The position numbers and the translations under genes were made by a program. From an uncultured Acidimicrobiaceae bacterium (GTDB lineage Bacteria > Actinomycetota > Acidimicrobiia > Spongiisociales > SHLN01): 64,000 bases of DNA. The stretch lies in contig CAMYMH010000002.1 in the NCBI GenBank assembly GCA_947259275.1, positions 97,997-161,996 of the forward strand. Direction: 5' to 3'. The notes under the pieces were generated by a model. That model saw only the letters and a program-made list of their open reading frames with translations. It did not search any database and had not been told where the DNA came from. This document shows positions 8,654 to 21,811 of the stretch, piece after piece (position 1 is the first letter of the stretch; each line of letters begins with the position of its first letter).

Positions 8654-9343
8654 TCAGAGGGCGGAGAGGATTCCTGCGATGGCATCCGGCTTCTCCTGGA
8701 GCAAGGAGTGACCGGCGCCCGGGACGATGTGGAGGTCGGCGTTCGGTCCGATCGCCGCCACCGCCCGGCGAGCGATTGAGGCGTACTTCTCGTCATGAGC
8801 GCCGGCGACGACCACCACCGGTTGGTCCAGCTCCTCGAGGCGATCCCACAGCGGATGCTGGGCTCCCTGCCCGAGCACCTGGAGCTGGTGGGCGATGGCT
8901 GCGGTTGATTGGAGGCGGTGCCGGCGGGCGGCTTCCTGGTCGAGGCCGGCAAACATCGGTTGCCCGAGCCAGCGATCGAGGAACTCGGCGACGTCGTGGG
9001 ACTCAATCCAGTCGGCGAGCGCCTCATCGTCCCGACGGCGCTGGGCTCGGGCCTGGGGATCGGGAATCCCGGGGCTGGCTGAGACCACAACGAGTGCCTC
9101 TACGGCATCGGGATAGTCGAGCGCAATCTGTAGAGCCAGGCGGCCTCCCAGCGAGTATCCGGCCCACGCTCCCGCCCGTCCCGCCGCCAGAGTCCTGGCA
9201 GTTGCCACGAAGGACGGCGCCGTCGGTATCTCGACGGCCTGTGCCGACACCTTTGCCGCATCGATGACTTGGCTCCAGGCCCCGCCGGCTTGAGAGAATC
9301 CGGGCACCAGGAAGAACGATCTGGGTCGCGTCTTAGGCGTCAT
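8654..9343 (-). CDS. alpha/beta hydrolase, MenH-like
   Basis: 229 residues from the ATG at 9343; an upstream extension would run into the divergent epimerase gene. Catalytic elements of the alpha/beta fold are clear: nucleophile elbow GYSLGGRLA, acid in AGAHDEKY and His in VPGAGHSLLQEKP. The phrase VVSASPGI followed by RRRDDEALADWIE is characteristic of MenH (2-succinyl-6-hydroxy-2,4-cyclohexadiene-1-carboxylate synthase), an early menaquinone enzyme. A MenA-like prenyltransferase lies at 19025-19894, but no other men genes are near. It could instead be a general esterase-like hydrolase; MenH is the better guess. Confidence 0.68.
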   Translation of the reverse strand: MTPKTRPRSFFLVPGFSQAGGAWSQVIDAAKVSAQAVEIPTAPSFVATARTLAAGRAGAWAGYSLGGRLALQIALDYPDAVEALVVVSASPGIPDPQARAQRRRDDEALADWIESHDVAEFLDRWLGQPMFAGLDQEAARRHRLQSTAAIAHQLQVLGQGAQHPLWDRLEELDQPVVVVAGAHDEKYASIARRAVAAIGPNADLHIVPGAGHSLLQEKPDAIAGILSAL

Positions 9344-9368
9344 TTCCGGGCAACGGTACCGTTCTGGA

Positions 9369-10403
9369 ATGAGTGTTACCCGAGCGCCGTTTGGCACCAC
9401 TGCCGACGGCCGGCCCGTTGAGCTTTTCACTTGTATCAACCGGAACGGGCTTGAACTCGAGCTTCATAGCCTGGGAGCCACCATCAAAGCCTTGGCGGTG
9501 CCGGACCGTGAGGGACAGTTCACCAACGTGGCGCTGGGCTTTCCAACCCTGGATGGCTACCTCCAGCGGCACCCCTACTTCGGGTCGACGGTGGGGCGAG
9601 TCGTCAATCGAATCGCTGAGGCGAGATTCACCCTCGACGACGTGGTCTACCGGCTGGCGGCCAACGACGGTCCCAACCACCTCCATGGTGGCGGGGCCGG
9701 CTTCGACCGGGTCCTGTGGCAGGCGGAGCCGTTCGAGACCGGGGATGAAGCGGGGGTTCGATTCGCCTACCTGAGCCGCGACGGAGACGAGCGGTATCCC
9801 GGCAATCTGGCGGTGGAAGCCACCTACAGCCTCACGGACGACAACGAACTCAAGATGTCGTTCGAAGCCAGCACCGACGCCCCGACGCCAGTGAACCTGG
9901 CCAATCACACCTACTGGAACCTGGCGGGAGGCGGGACCATCCTGGAGCACGAGGTATCCATCGAGGCCGGCCACTACCTCCCGGTTGATGAAGGTGACAT
10001 TCCGACGGGCGAGATTGCCGCGCTGGCCGGCACACCGATGGATTTCTCCGAGCCGAAGCCGGTGGGGAAGGACATTGAGACTCTCCCGGGAGCCCGGGCG
10101 GGGTATGACCATTGCTATGTCCTGCAACACCGGACAGGTATGGCGCCGGCGGCACGTGTCTACGATCGGTCGACGGGCCGCCTGATGGAGGTGATGACCA
10201 CCCAACCGGGCCTGCAGTTCTACACGGGAAATCACCTGACCGGATTCGAGCCGCATGGTGGCTTCGGCCGTCATGCCGGGTTGTGTCTCGAGACCCAGCA
10301 TTTTCCCGACTCGGTGAATCAGCCGCAGTTTCCCAGCATCACGCTCGCTCCCGGCGAGCAGTATGCCCAGCAGACGACCCATCGGTTCTCGATCGAGAAC
10401 TAG
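9369..10403 (+). CDS. galM: aldose 1-epimerase (galactose mutarotase)
   Basis: 344 residues, the normal length for GalM. Substrate-binding phrases of the family are present: GSTVGRVVNRIAEARF, the NDGPNHLHGG stretch, a central NLANHTYWNL with the catalytic His, and GFGRHAGLCLETQHFPDS near the end carrying the catalytic Glu. It interconverts alpha and beta anomers of glucose or galactose in the cytoplasm. Starts 25 bases from the divergent hydrolase gene and is followed after 3 bases by the adenine deaminase gene, so the two are co-transcribed. No other galactose (Leloir) genes are in the window. Confidence 0.93.
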   Translation: MSVTRAPFGTTADGRPVELFTCINRNGLELELHSLGATIKALAVPDREGQFTNVALGFPTLDGYLQRHPYFGSTVGRVVNRIAEARFTLDDVVYRLAANDGPNHLHGGGAGFDRVLWQAEPFETGDEAGVRFAYLSRDGDERYPGNLAVEATYSLTDDNELKMSFEASTDAPTPVNLANHTYWNLAGGGTILEHEVSIEAGHYLPVDEGDIPTGEIAALAGTPMDFSEPKPVGKDIETLPGARAGYDHCYVLQHRTGMAPAARVYDRSTGRLMEVMTTQPGLQFYTGNHLTGFEPHGGFGRHAGLCLETQHFPDSVNQPQFPSITLAPGEQYAQQTTHRFSIEN

Positions 10404-10406
10404 CGT

Positions 10407-11417
10407 ATGCCAATGGAACTGGATGCGTTCGTTCGGGGCCTGCCCAAGGCCGAGCTGCATGTGCACATCGAGGGGACTTTGGAGCCGGAGCTGATGTTCA
10501 CGTTGGCCGAGCGCAATGGGGTGGAGTTGGCGTATGCATCGGTGGCGGAGGTGCAAGCGGCCTACGAGTTCACTGACCTTCAGTCGTTCCTCGACATCTA
10601 CTACCAGGGGGCGGCGGTCCTCATCACCGAGCAGGATTTTGCCGACTTGATGACGGCCTATCTCGAGCGCGCCCATACCGATGGTGTACGCCACGCCGAG
10701 ATCTTCTTTGATCCCCAGACACACCTCGAGCGCGGGATCGGCTTTCCAATCTTCATGGATGGGTTTGCGGCCGCCCAGCGCGGCGCCGAGGACCGGCTCG
10801 GGATCACTTCCTCGCTGATCCTTTGCTTCCTTCGGCACCTTCCGGTTGATTCGGCCCTCGAAACGCTCGAAGCGGCCCGCCCATACCTCGACCGGGTGGT
10901 CGGGGTGGGACTCGACTCGAGCGAGGTCGGGTACCCGCCAGAGGGCTTCGCGGCGGCCTACGAGGCCGCCCGAGACCTTGGCCTGCGGGCGGTGGCGCAC
11001 GCCGGGGAGGAAGGCCCGCCCGCGTATGTCTGGGAAGCGCTCGACGTGCTGCGCGTTGAACGCATCGACCACGGGGTGCGAGTGGAGGAGGACGATGAAT
11101 TGGTGGAACGGCTGATCGATGGTTCCACTCCGTTGACCGTGTGTCCGCTCTCGAATGTCAAGTTGCGAGTGTTCGATACCCTGGCCGATCACAACCTCAA
11201 GCGTCTGCTCGACCGCGGCGTGAAGGTGACGATCAACTCCGATGACCCGGCCTACTTCGGTGGATACATCGCCGATAACTATCTGGCGGTGGCAGAGGCT
11301 TTGGCGCTCAGCCGCGAGGATCTGGTTCGCTTGGCTCGCAACTCGTTCGAAGCCACGTTCCTGCCCAATGGACGGCGTGAAGAGCTGCTGGCCGCGTTGG
11401 ACGAATTCGTCGGGTAA
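10407..11417 (+). CDS. adenine deaminase of the adenosine-deaminase fold
   Basis: 336 residues. Zinc ligands and catalytic residues of the ADA family are visible: ELHVHIEGT (His18, His20), AHAGEEG, DHGVRVEED and NSDDPAYFGGY. The sequence VGVGLDSSEVGYPP replaces the usual adenosine-deaminase LDLAGDE motif; that change marks the adenine deaminase (Ade, EC 3.5.4.2) branch, so adenine to hypoxanthine is the likely reaction in purine salvage. It lies 3 bases after the epimerase gene. Adenosine deaminase remains possible. Confidence 0.85.
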   Translation: MPMELDAFVRGLPKAELHVHIEGTLEPELMFTLAERNGVELAYASVAEVQAAYEFTDLQSFLDIYYQGAAVLITEQDFADLMTAYLERAHTDGVRHAEIFFDPQTHLERGIGFPIFMDGFAAAQRGAEDRLGITSSLILCFLRHLPVDSALETLEAARPYLDRVVGVGLDSSEVGYPPEGFAAAYEAARDLGLRAVAHAGEEGPPAYVWEALDVLRVERIDHGVRVEEDDELVERLIDGSTPLTVCPLSNVKLRVFDTLADHNLKRLLDRGVKVTINSDDPAYFGGYIADNYLAVAEALALSREDLVRLARNSFEATFLPNGRREELLAALDEFVG

Positions 11418-11527
11418 TCAACCGCCGATTGGCCACGCCGCCGCTTCATGCTTCCCCACTGTTTGGAGCGTTCCACGTTTCTAATGCCGGACGGATCAAG
11501 CGGCCGGAGTTGAGAGCCGACACTTAG

Positions 11528-16150
<4,623 letters not shown>

Positions 16151-16267
16151 GCGCGACCTTCATGCTGCGACCTTCGAATTATGAGTTAGACGAGGTCTCT
16201 ACCGCGTCGGGAGCGGAGTTGCCGGGCCTGGCGAGTTCGTGTCACAGGTAACTGATACGTTGCAGGT

Positions 16268-17464
16268 ATGGAGTTAGGGGAACGAAGAAACGGTTCCGGT
16301 CGGCGCGACGCCAAGCGATTGGTTGACCTCCACACCCGCCTGAACGGTTTGCTCGGAGACATGCTTGACCTGGTGGCGGAACTCGACACCGACGAGGCTC
16401 TGATGGCTAACGCCATGACGAACGCCGAATCGTGGCTTCATTTCGACCTCGGTATCGCTCCGCGAACCGCGCGAGCCTGGGTACGAGCCGCCGGTGCCTT
16501 GCCCGATCTGCCGGTTATCTCCACCGCGTTTCGGCACGGGTCCGTTTCTCTCGACGAGGTCCTCATCCTGTGTCGCTTCGCCACCGCCGACAACGAGTCG
16601 GAGTTGCTGGAACTCACCCGGCAGGTCCCGGTCGACGAGCTGTCGGTGGCGATCCGTGACCACCTCAACCTCAACCGGCGCAAGACCTCAGAACCGGCCA
16701 AGCCGTCGATGCGAATGTGGTGGGGTGAGGAATCCTTGGAGCTGCGCGGTTCAATCCCCGGTGCCGATGGGGTGCTGGTCGAGACGGCATTGCTCCGTCT
16801 CGCCGCCAAGGCGCCCCTCGACCCGAGGAGTGGGTTGTTCCGTGATCCCGACGAGCGGCAGGGCGAAGCACTCGTGCAGATGGCCTCCGAATCCGTTGCC
16901 GAGGACCGCGATCACGATCGGGCAACCGTCGTCGTGCACGTCAACCTCGACTCCCTGTCCGATCCGGACGCGACGGTGTGGGCCGGCGGGCGTGAGCTCG
17001 GCCGGGAAGATCTGCTTCGGATGACGTGTGACGGCCGGATGCAACCGGCCGTCGATGACCCGAACGGAATCACCATCGGGATCGGGCGCGTCAGCCGCCA
17101 GATCCCCGCCTGGCTTCGCCGGACCATGACCGAACGAGACGGCGGCTGCCGCTTCCCCGGCTGCCGGCGAACCCGCTGGACCCACGGTCATCACCTCCGC
17201 CATTGGGCAAACGGTGGCCCCACCAACCTGGACAACCTCGTAACGCTGTGCGGTTTTCACCACCGGCTGATTCACCGGCAGGGCTGGGTGCTGGAGGGCA
17301 ATCCCAACCGGGACCTCCGGTTCATCAATCAATGGGGTGAAGAACATCGTCCGGCCCGGCCGCAGTTTCCGCCCGCCCATCAGCATCGATTAATCGAGCA
17401 CCTCGATCACTACGCCGAGCATCGACTCGGCCTGTTGGCCGCCGCCCAACCCGCCCTCGACTAG
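16268..17464 (+). CDS. DUF222 / HNH endonuclease-domain protein (13E12-type)
   Basis: 398 residues. The N-terminal two thirds is the helical DUF222 domain. The C-terminus has a standard HNH nuclease motif: CRFPGCRRTR with two Cys, then HGHHLRHWANGGPTNLDNL, LCGFHHRLIH. Actinobacteria often hold many paralogues (13E12 repeat family), and their role is unsettled, with nuclease or mobile-associated functions suggested. The stop shares the palindrome CTAG with the convergent dienelactone hydrolase gene. No terminal repeats or integrase were seen, so nothing shows current mobility. Confidence 0.85.
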   Translation: MELGERRNGSGRRDAKRLVDLHTRLNGLLGDMLDLVAELDTDEALMANAMTNAESWLHFDLGIAPRTARAWVRAAGALPDLPVISTAFRHGSVSLDEVLILCRFATADNESELLELTRQVPVDELSVAIRDHLNLNRRKTSEPAKPSMRMWWGEESLELRGSIPGADGVLVETALLRLAAKAPLDPRSGLFRDPDERQGEALVQMASESVAEDRDHDRATVVVHVNLDSLSDPDATVWAGGRELGREDLLRMTCDGRMQPAVDDPNGITIGIGRVSRQIPAWLRRTMTERDGGCRFPGCRRTRWTHGHHLRHWANGGPTNLDNLVTLCGFHHRLIHRQGWVLEGNPNRDLRFINQWGEEHRPARPQFPPAHQHRLIEHLDHYAEHRLGLLAAAQPALD

Positions 17465-18222
17465 CGGTTGGCCTCGATGAAGCGGAGGACGCGTTCCCAG
17501 GCATCGGCCGATGCCTCGGCGTGCTCGTCCGCTGCCCGGTCGAAGAATGAATGGGGTGCGCCCTGGTAGGTGTGCAGCTCATGAGCAACTCCCGCCGCCG
17601 ACAGAGCGTCGTCAAATGCTGCGACGTCATCCGGGGTGATTGACTCATCCGCTCCGCCGAGCAGCCCCAGCACCGGGCACTCGAAGTCGGCTGCCATGTC
17701 GGCCGGTGCCGAGAAATCCTCCCACGCCGACGTGGGTCTCCCGTAGAAGCCGATAACTCCCGCCAGCCCATGACCACCCACAGCCTGCAGCCAGGAGCTG
17801 GAGCCGCCGAAGCAGAATCCGATCGTGAACACCGGCCGGGTCTCGTTGCCGGCACCGCCTCGGAGTCTGGCGGCCGCGGCGGCGACGTCGGCGGTGATGC
17901 CGGCCTGGGTGGTTTGCTCGACGTGAGGCCAGAAATCGAAGTCCGCATCGCGACTATCGAGGCCGGCGGTCCGACCGAAGTAGTCGATGGCGACCGCGTC
18001 GAAGCCGCGTTCGGCGAACCGGTCGGCCAGCTCCTCGTAGAACGGAAACAGCCCCCGCACATCCGGCATCACCACGATGCCCGGCGCGCCGGGCACGCCG
18101 GCCATGGCTGAGTAAGCGAGGAACTCGGTTCCGTCCGCCGCGGTCAGGACGAGCTTCTCGGAGGAGAAGGCGGCGCCCGTTATCGGCTCGATCGGCGGGT
18201 GGGCATCGTGGTCGAAGCACAT
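17461..18222 (-). CDS. dienelactone hydrolase family protein
   Basis: 253 residues from the ATG at 18222, which has a clear AGGAG site; the longer frame upstream is not used. The alpha/beta hydrolase fold has the Cys nucleophile motif GFCFGG, an acid in the LLGGADE stretch and a His in YQGAPHSFFDRA. The family opens lactones or esters; the physiological substrate is unknown. It lies 10 bases after the stop of the flavodoxin-like reductase gene in the same direction, so they form one unit. It ends tail to tail with the DUF222 gene, the stop codons sharing CTAG. Confidence 0.87.
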   Translation of the reverse strand: MCFDHDAHPPIEPITGAAFSSEKLVLTAADGTEFLAYSAMAGVPGAPGIVVMPDVRGLFPFYEELADRFAERGFDAVAIDYFGRTAGLDSRDADFDFWPHVEQTTQAGITADVAAAAARLRGGAGNETRPVFTIGFCFGGSSSWLQAVGGHGLAGVIGFYGRPTSAWEDFSAPADMAADFECPVLGLLGGADESITPDDVAAFDDALSAAGVAHELHTYQGAPHSFFDRAADEHAEASADAWERVLRFIEANR

Positions 18223-18232
18223 GTCGGTTCTC

Positions 18233-18979
18233 CTATCGGTACTCGGGGTTGACGAAATCGAAGCGACATCCCGCATCCCACAGGGCCCGCTGGTTGCCGT
18301 GGGCGGGCATTCCTCCCGCATCCTTCAACATGCGGGCCAGATGCATGAGGTTCCAAGCCATGAACGTGGTGTTGCGGTTGGTGAAGTCGTTCTCCGGTCC
18401 GCCCGATCCCTCATCCAGGTAACTCGGGCCGGGACCTGCCTCGCCCAGCCAGGCGGCGTCGGCCTGCGGCGGAATCACGTATCCGAGGTGCTGAAGTGAA
18501 TAGAGGATGTTCATGGAGGCATGCTTGGCTCCATCCTCGTTTCCGGTGATGAGGCACCCCCCCACCTTCCCGTAATAGGCGTACTGGCCTTCGTCGTTGA
18601 GGAGCGATGAGTTCCCGTAAAGGCGCTCGATGAGGTGGGTGCACACCGAGGTCTTCTCACCCAGCCAAATGGCGGAGCCGAGCACCAGGATGTCGGCCTC
18701 CTGCACCTTCTCATAGAGGGCGGGCCAATCGTCCTGGTCCCATCCGTGCTCGGTCATGTCCGGCCACACCCCGACGGCGAGGTCGTGGTCGATGGCCCGT
18801 ACATGCTCGACCGAGACTCCATTCTTCTGCATGACGTCGATGGCGATGTCCAGCAGACCCTGGGTATGGGATAACTCCGGCGACTTCTTGAGTGTGCAAT
18901 TGATGAACAGCGCCTTCAGGTCGGAGAAGTCCCAGCTGCTCTCGGTTGCCAGTCGCTCCATCCGTTCGGTCATCGACAT
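18233..18979 (-). CDS. NADPH-dependent FMN reductase / flavodoxin-like oxidoreductase
   Basis: 248 residues from the ATG at 18979, chosen because AGGAGGTG precedes it. The flavodoxin-like fold of the FMN reductase family is seen: LKALFINCTLKKSPELSHT (phosphate-binding turn), ADILVLGSAIWLGEKTS and GGCLITGNEDG. Such enzymes reduce quinones, azo compounds or chromate with NAD(P)H, or carry electrons. It is the first gene of a two-gene unit with the dienelactone hydrolase. Confidence 0.84.
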   Translation of the reverse strand: MSMTERMERLATESSWDFSDLKALFINCTLKKSPELSHTQGLLDIAIDVMQKNGVSVEHVRAIDHDLAVGVWPDMTEHGWDQDDWPALYEKVQEADILVLGSAIWLGEKTSVCTHLIERLYGNSSLLNDEGQYAYYGKVGGCLITGNEDGAKHASMNILYSLQHLGYVIPPQADAAWLGEAGPGPSYLDEGSGGPENDFTNRNTTFMAWNLMHLARMLKDAGGMPAHGNQRALWDAGCRFDFVNPEYR

Positions 18980-19024
18980 GGGCACCTCCTGGGCGGGGAC
19001 GCTACTCGACCTGACAGGCAACCC

Positions 19025-19894
19025 CTAGACGAGACCCACCAGCAGAGCAAGGGTGGTGCCGCTGAACAGCGACACGGCCACGGTAGCCAGCAGTGCTCCC
19101 GGAGCGCGGGGAAGCAGCCGGGCCTGAACGACTCCGACCGGCGCCAGGGCCAGCGCCCAGCCGCCCTCGCTCCAGCCAAGCGGCCCCAGCCAAACCGCGA
19201 CTGCGATCGCGGTGAACGAGGCGGCGAGAAGCAACCCGTGCAGTCGTTTCGAAGCGGTCGGGCCGAGCCTGACTGAAAGCGTTTGCTTGCCGGCTGCCTC
19301 GTCGCCCAATCGGTCAGGATGCTCGAAGGCTATGAGCATGGCGTGATGAAGGAGCAGCAGCGGGATCGCAACCGCCACGAACCGGTCAGCCGGGACCGAC
19401 TCCTGTATGAGGGCGCCGGTGAGGGGCGTCAGCACCGCCACGATCAGAGAGGCCGTCGTGACCCCGTAGACCGTGGCCACCAGGCGGGCGGGCGGGGCCG
19501 AATACGCCCAGGCACCGGCCAGCGCCACCAGTCCCACCAACGCCGTCCGGCCGCTGAAACCCGCCACCAGCGCCGTCATGACCAGAGCGGCCGCCGTGGC
19601 AATGACGGCGGCTCGCAGTGCGGTCACCGGCCCCAACCGCCCGGAGGAAAGCACACCGCTTCCACCCGTGAGCCAGGTGCGGGCCGCTCCGGCCAGGCGG
19701 TCGGCTTCCAGGTCGTAATACTCGTTCGCATATTGAGCCGCCAGCTGGACGGTGGTCACGAGGGCTTGGCCGGCCCCGTACTGGATCCAGTCGATGGAGG
19801 ACGAGGAGAGGGCCGCGCCGAGGGCATAGAGAAGCGCCCCGCCGAGCAGGAACACCGGCCGGGTCAGTCGAACCAAGGCACCCACCTTGTCCAT
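19025..19894 (-). CDS. UbiA-family prenyltransferase, MenA-like
   Basis: 289 residues with about nine membrane segments. The two aspartate-rich motifs of UbiA enzymes are present: NEYYDLEADRLAG (about residue 56) and HPDRLGDEAAGKQTLSVRLG (about residue 170). The family joins prenyl diphosphates to aromatic rings; the closest known role is 1,4-dihydroxy-2-naphthoate polyprenyltransferase in menaquinone synthesis. A MenH-like hydrolase lies 10 kb away. Other UbiA substrates are possible. Divergent from the next gene by 41 bases. Confidence 0.83.
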   Translation of the reverse strand: MDKVGALVRLTRPVFLLGGALLYALGAALSSSSIDWIQYGAGQALVTTVQLAAQYANEYYDLEADRLAGAARTWLTGGSGVLSSGRLGPVTALRAAVIATAAALVMTALVAGFSGRTALVGLVALAGAWAYSAPPARLVATVYGVTTASLIVAVLTPLTGALIQESVPADRFVAVAIPLLLLHHAMLIAFEHPDRLGDEAAGKQTLSVRLGPTASKRLHGLLLAASFTAIAVAVWLGPLGWSEGGWALALAPVGVVQARLLPRAPGALLATVAVSLFSGTTLALLVGLV

Positions 19895-19935
19895 TCCGCC
19901 AGGCTATGGCGGATAGGCCCACCTAGGCTGCGGCC

Positions 19936-20724
19936 ATGTCTCGAGGCATCGATGGATTCGACCTGAAATCGGCCACCTTCGAAGGCAAGACCTATCCCGT
20001 CTATCGGGCCGGATCCGGCCGGGGCGTGATCATCGTGCACGAGGTTCCGGGGATCACCCCGCCGGTGGCCGACTTCGCCAAACGGGTGGTGGACCGGGGT
20101 TTCACGGTGCTCATGCCCTCATTGTTTGGAACGGTCGGCAAGCCTGCGACGATCCCATATTCCATCTCGTCGATGTTGCGGGCTTGCGTGTCGCGGGAGT
20201 TTCACTGTCTGGCGGCCGGGGCGGCGAGCCCGATCACCACCTGGCTGCGGGCGCTGGCCCGCCAGACTCACGAAGAGCTGGGCGGCCCGGGAGTCGGTGT
20301 CGTCGGCATGTGTCTGACCGGAGGATTCGGGTTGGCGATGATGGTGGACGACTCGGTGGCCGCTCCCGTGCTCAGTCAGCCGGCCAACCCGCTCCCGCTC
20401 GGCAAGGCCCGCCAGGCCGCCCTCGGCTTGTCGGAGGCAGACCTGGCGGCGGTGCGGAAGCGGGCAGCCGAGGGTTGCCAGGTGCTCGGGTTGCGTTTCA
20501 CGTCCGATGCGGCGGTGCGGCGTACCCGGTTCGAGGCCTTGAGCGACCTGTTGGGAGACAAATTCATAGCGATCGAGATCGACTCCTCGAAGGGGAATCC
20601 GCATGGAATCAAGCGGTCGGCTCACTCGGTCCTGACCGAGGAGCTCGTCGACCAGCCAGGGCATCCCACCCGGGAAGCCCTCGAGCGGGTGCTGGCGTTC
20701 CTCGACGAGCGTCTGCGCGTCTAG
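19936..20724 (+). CDS. dienelactone hydrolase family protein (second copy)
   Basis: 262 residues. It has the Cys-type nucleophile GMCLTGGF near residue 118 and an N-terminal VIIVHEVPGITP strand-loop, as in dienelactone hydrolases. The C-terminal histidine region is KRSAHSVLTEEL. It is only distantly similar to the copy at 17461-18222, so it is not a recent duplicate. The stop shares CTAG with the convergent VOC protein gene. Substrate unknown. Confidence 0.82.
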   Translation: MSRGIDGFDLKSATFEGKTYPVYRAGSGRGVIIVHEVPGITPPVADFAKRVVDRGFTVLMPSLFGTVGKPATIPYSISSMLRACVSREFHCLAAGAASPITTWLRALARQTHEELGGPGVGVVGMCLTGGFGLAMMVDDSVAAPVLSQPANPLPLGKARQAALGLSEADLAAVRKRAAEGCQVLGLRFTSDAAVRRTRFEALSDLLGDKFIAIEIDSSKGNPHGIKRSAHSVLTEELVDQPGHPTREALERVLAFLDERLRV

Positions 20725-21119
20725 CCCGAGCCCCCGAGCGGCGCGAACAGGTCGACGGGGTTGTCGTCGGGATCTCTCACCACCGCGTATCGTTGGCCCC
20801 AGAAGGCGTCCCACGGCTGCTTGTGACTCACATAGCCGGCGGCGGTGAGCTCGGAGTGAAGCGCGTCCACTTCGGTGGGGGAGTCGCACCGGAACGCCAG
20901 ACCGATCCGCTGGCCACCCACCGGCGCCGTCCAATCGGGGTCGAAGCTCTGGATGACCTCGACCGTGTCCCAGGCAACCCGAAGCCCGCCGGCGGTCGAT
21001 TCAACATGGCCTTCCGTGTCGGCTTCGGCGGGGATATCGAACCCGAGGCGGCGGTAGAAGGCGAGCGACACCGCCATGTCCTGCACGATGATTCCGACCA
21101 GATCGAGGCGCGGTGGCAT
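20721..21119 (-). CDS. VOC (glyoxalase/bleomycin-resistance fold) protein
   Basis: 132 residues with two beta-alpha-beta-beta-beta units. LDLVGIIVQDMAVSLAFYRR opens the first and IGLAFRCDSPTEVDALHSEL opens the second; it ends with YAVVRDPDDNPVDLFAP, the usual metal-binding Asp/Glu strand. Roles in the family range from metabolite lyases to drug-binding proteins, so no specific activity can be given. Convergent overlap of 4 bases with the hydrolase gene. Confidence 0.85.
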   Translation of the reverse strand: MPPRLDLVGIIVQDMAVSLAFYRRLGFDIPAEADTEGHVESTAGGLRVAWDTVEVIQSFDPDWTAPVGGQRIGLAFRCDSPTEVDALHSELTAAGYVSHKQPWDAFWGQRYAVVRDPDDNPVDLFAPLGGSG

Positions 21120-21138
21120 GGAGCGAGTCTATGTCCGG

Positions 21139-21723
21139 TCAGTCGGAGATGTCTGTCAGCAATTGACCGTTGACGCAGACGATCTCAACTTCAGTTTCGT
21201 CTTCGCCGGCCTCGAAGTCGACGCGCACTTTCGAGGGACCTCTGGAATCGATTTCCAGCTTCCATCCCGAAAGCGGAATCGCGCCGGCGAACTCAATCGT
21301 GTCTGGTCCGGTGCAGGCTGCCGAGACCTGGCCACCGGTCACGAAGAAAGTCCCCGAATCCAGGGAAGGGGGGCTGGTGGTGGTAGTGGTCGTAGAGGTC
21401 GTAGTGGTTGGTGACGGCACCGACGTGGTAGTCGCGGCAATCGTCGTGGTCGTCGCCACGCTGCTCCCAGGTGCGGAGGAAGTCGAGCCGGAGGATGATG
21501 GGATCGTGGTGGTGGTAGCGGGAACGGTGGTCGGCGGGATGGGGTCGCCCGGCGGAGCGGTGGTGGGGCCTTGCGAGGACTGGTCGGCAAGCGCGACGGG
21601 AACCTGGACCGGGACTTCGACGGCCCGGTCGGCAACGAGTCCCACCGCCTGTGAGGCCACGCCGACTGCCAGGGCGGTGGCCAGCAACCAGGCGGCGATG
21701 AGGCCGATCCGATTCTTCATCAT
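21139..21723 (-). CDS. hypothetical exported/anchored protein with Thr-Ser linker
   Basis: 194 residues, or 193 from the second Met. An N-terminal hydrophobic segment (residues 6-30) acts as signal or anchor, followed by a long low-complexity Pro/Thr/Ser linker (about residues 50-120) and a small C-terminal domain (residues 122-194) with two cysteines (SAACTGP and IVCVNG) that could form a disulfide. The layout is that of a surface protein spanning the wall. It is divergent from the two-component system, and the AAG array between them suggests control by that system. No family recognised. Confidence 0.68.
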   Translation of the reverse strand: MMKNRIGLIAAWLLATALAVGVASQAVGLVADRAVEVPVQVPVALADQSSQGPTTAPPGDPIPPTTVPATTTTIPSSSGSTSSAPGSSVATTTTIAATTTSVPSPTTTTSTTTTTTSPPSLDSGTFFVTGGQVSAACTGPDTIEFAGAIPLSGWKLEIDSRGPSKVRVDFEAGEDETEVEIVCVNGQLLTDISD

Positions 21724-21746
21724 GGCGAGTATGGCCCGGTTCGAGA

Positions 21747-21772
21747 TAAGGGTGGGTTAAGACTGCCCTAAG
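21747..21772. promoter_or_regulatory. triple TAAG array (11-bp period), response-regulator site
   Basis: TAAG begins at 21747, 21758 and 21769, exactly 11 bases apart, in the space between the divergent exported-protein gene and the response-regulator gene. Direct repeats once per helical turn are how OmpR/PhoB/PmrA-type regulators bind DNA. The adjacent regulator is of that class, so autoregulation is the natural reading. A second array with the same spacing is at 23904-23929. Confidence 0.6.
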
Positions 21773-21811
21773 AACGGTCGGCCTGGAGGCAGGGGGGTTT
21801 ATCGTGGGCGC

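Noticed and set aside
8617..9090. N-terminal extension of the SARP-type regulator
   Set aside because: The added 158 residues are Ser/Pro/Arg-rich and overlap the MenH-like gene; family members begin near the GTG at 8616.
9333..11192. A 619-residue open frame on the minus strand
   Set aside because: It lies opposite galM and adenine deaminase, has no family match, and reads like the complement of their codons.
16268..17464. DUF222/HNH protein as an active mobile element
   Set aside because: No terminal repeats, target duplications or recombinase genes were seen around it.
21364..21430. Low-complexity GGT/GTG-rich run as a microsatellite
   Set aside because: It encodes the Thr-Ser linker of the exported protein on the minus strand in frame, so it is coding low complexity.
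21747..21772. Short regular repeats as a CRISPR fragment
   Set aside because: The unit is 11 bases with a 4-base core and there are no cas genes; a transcription-factor array explains it.
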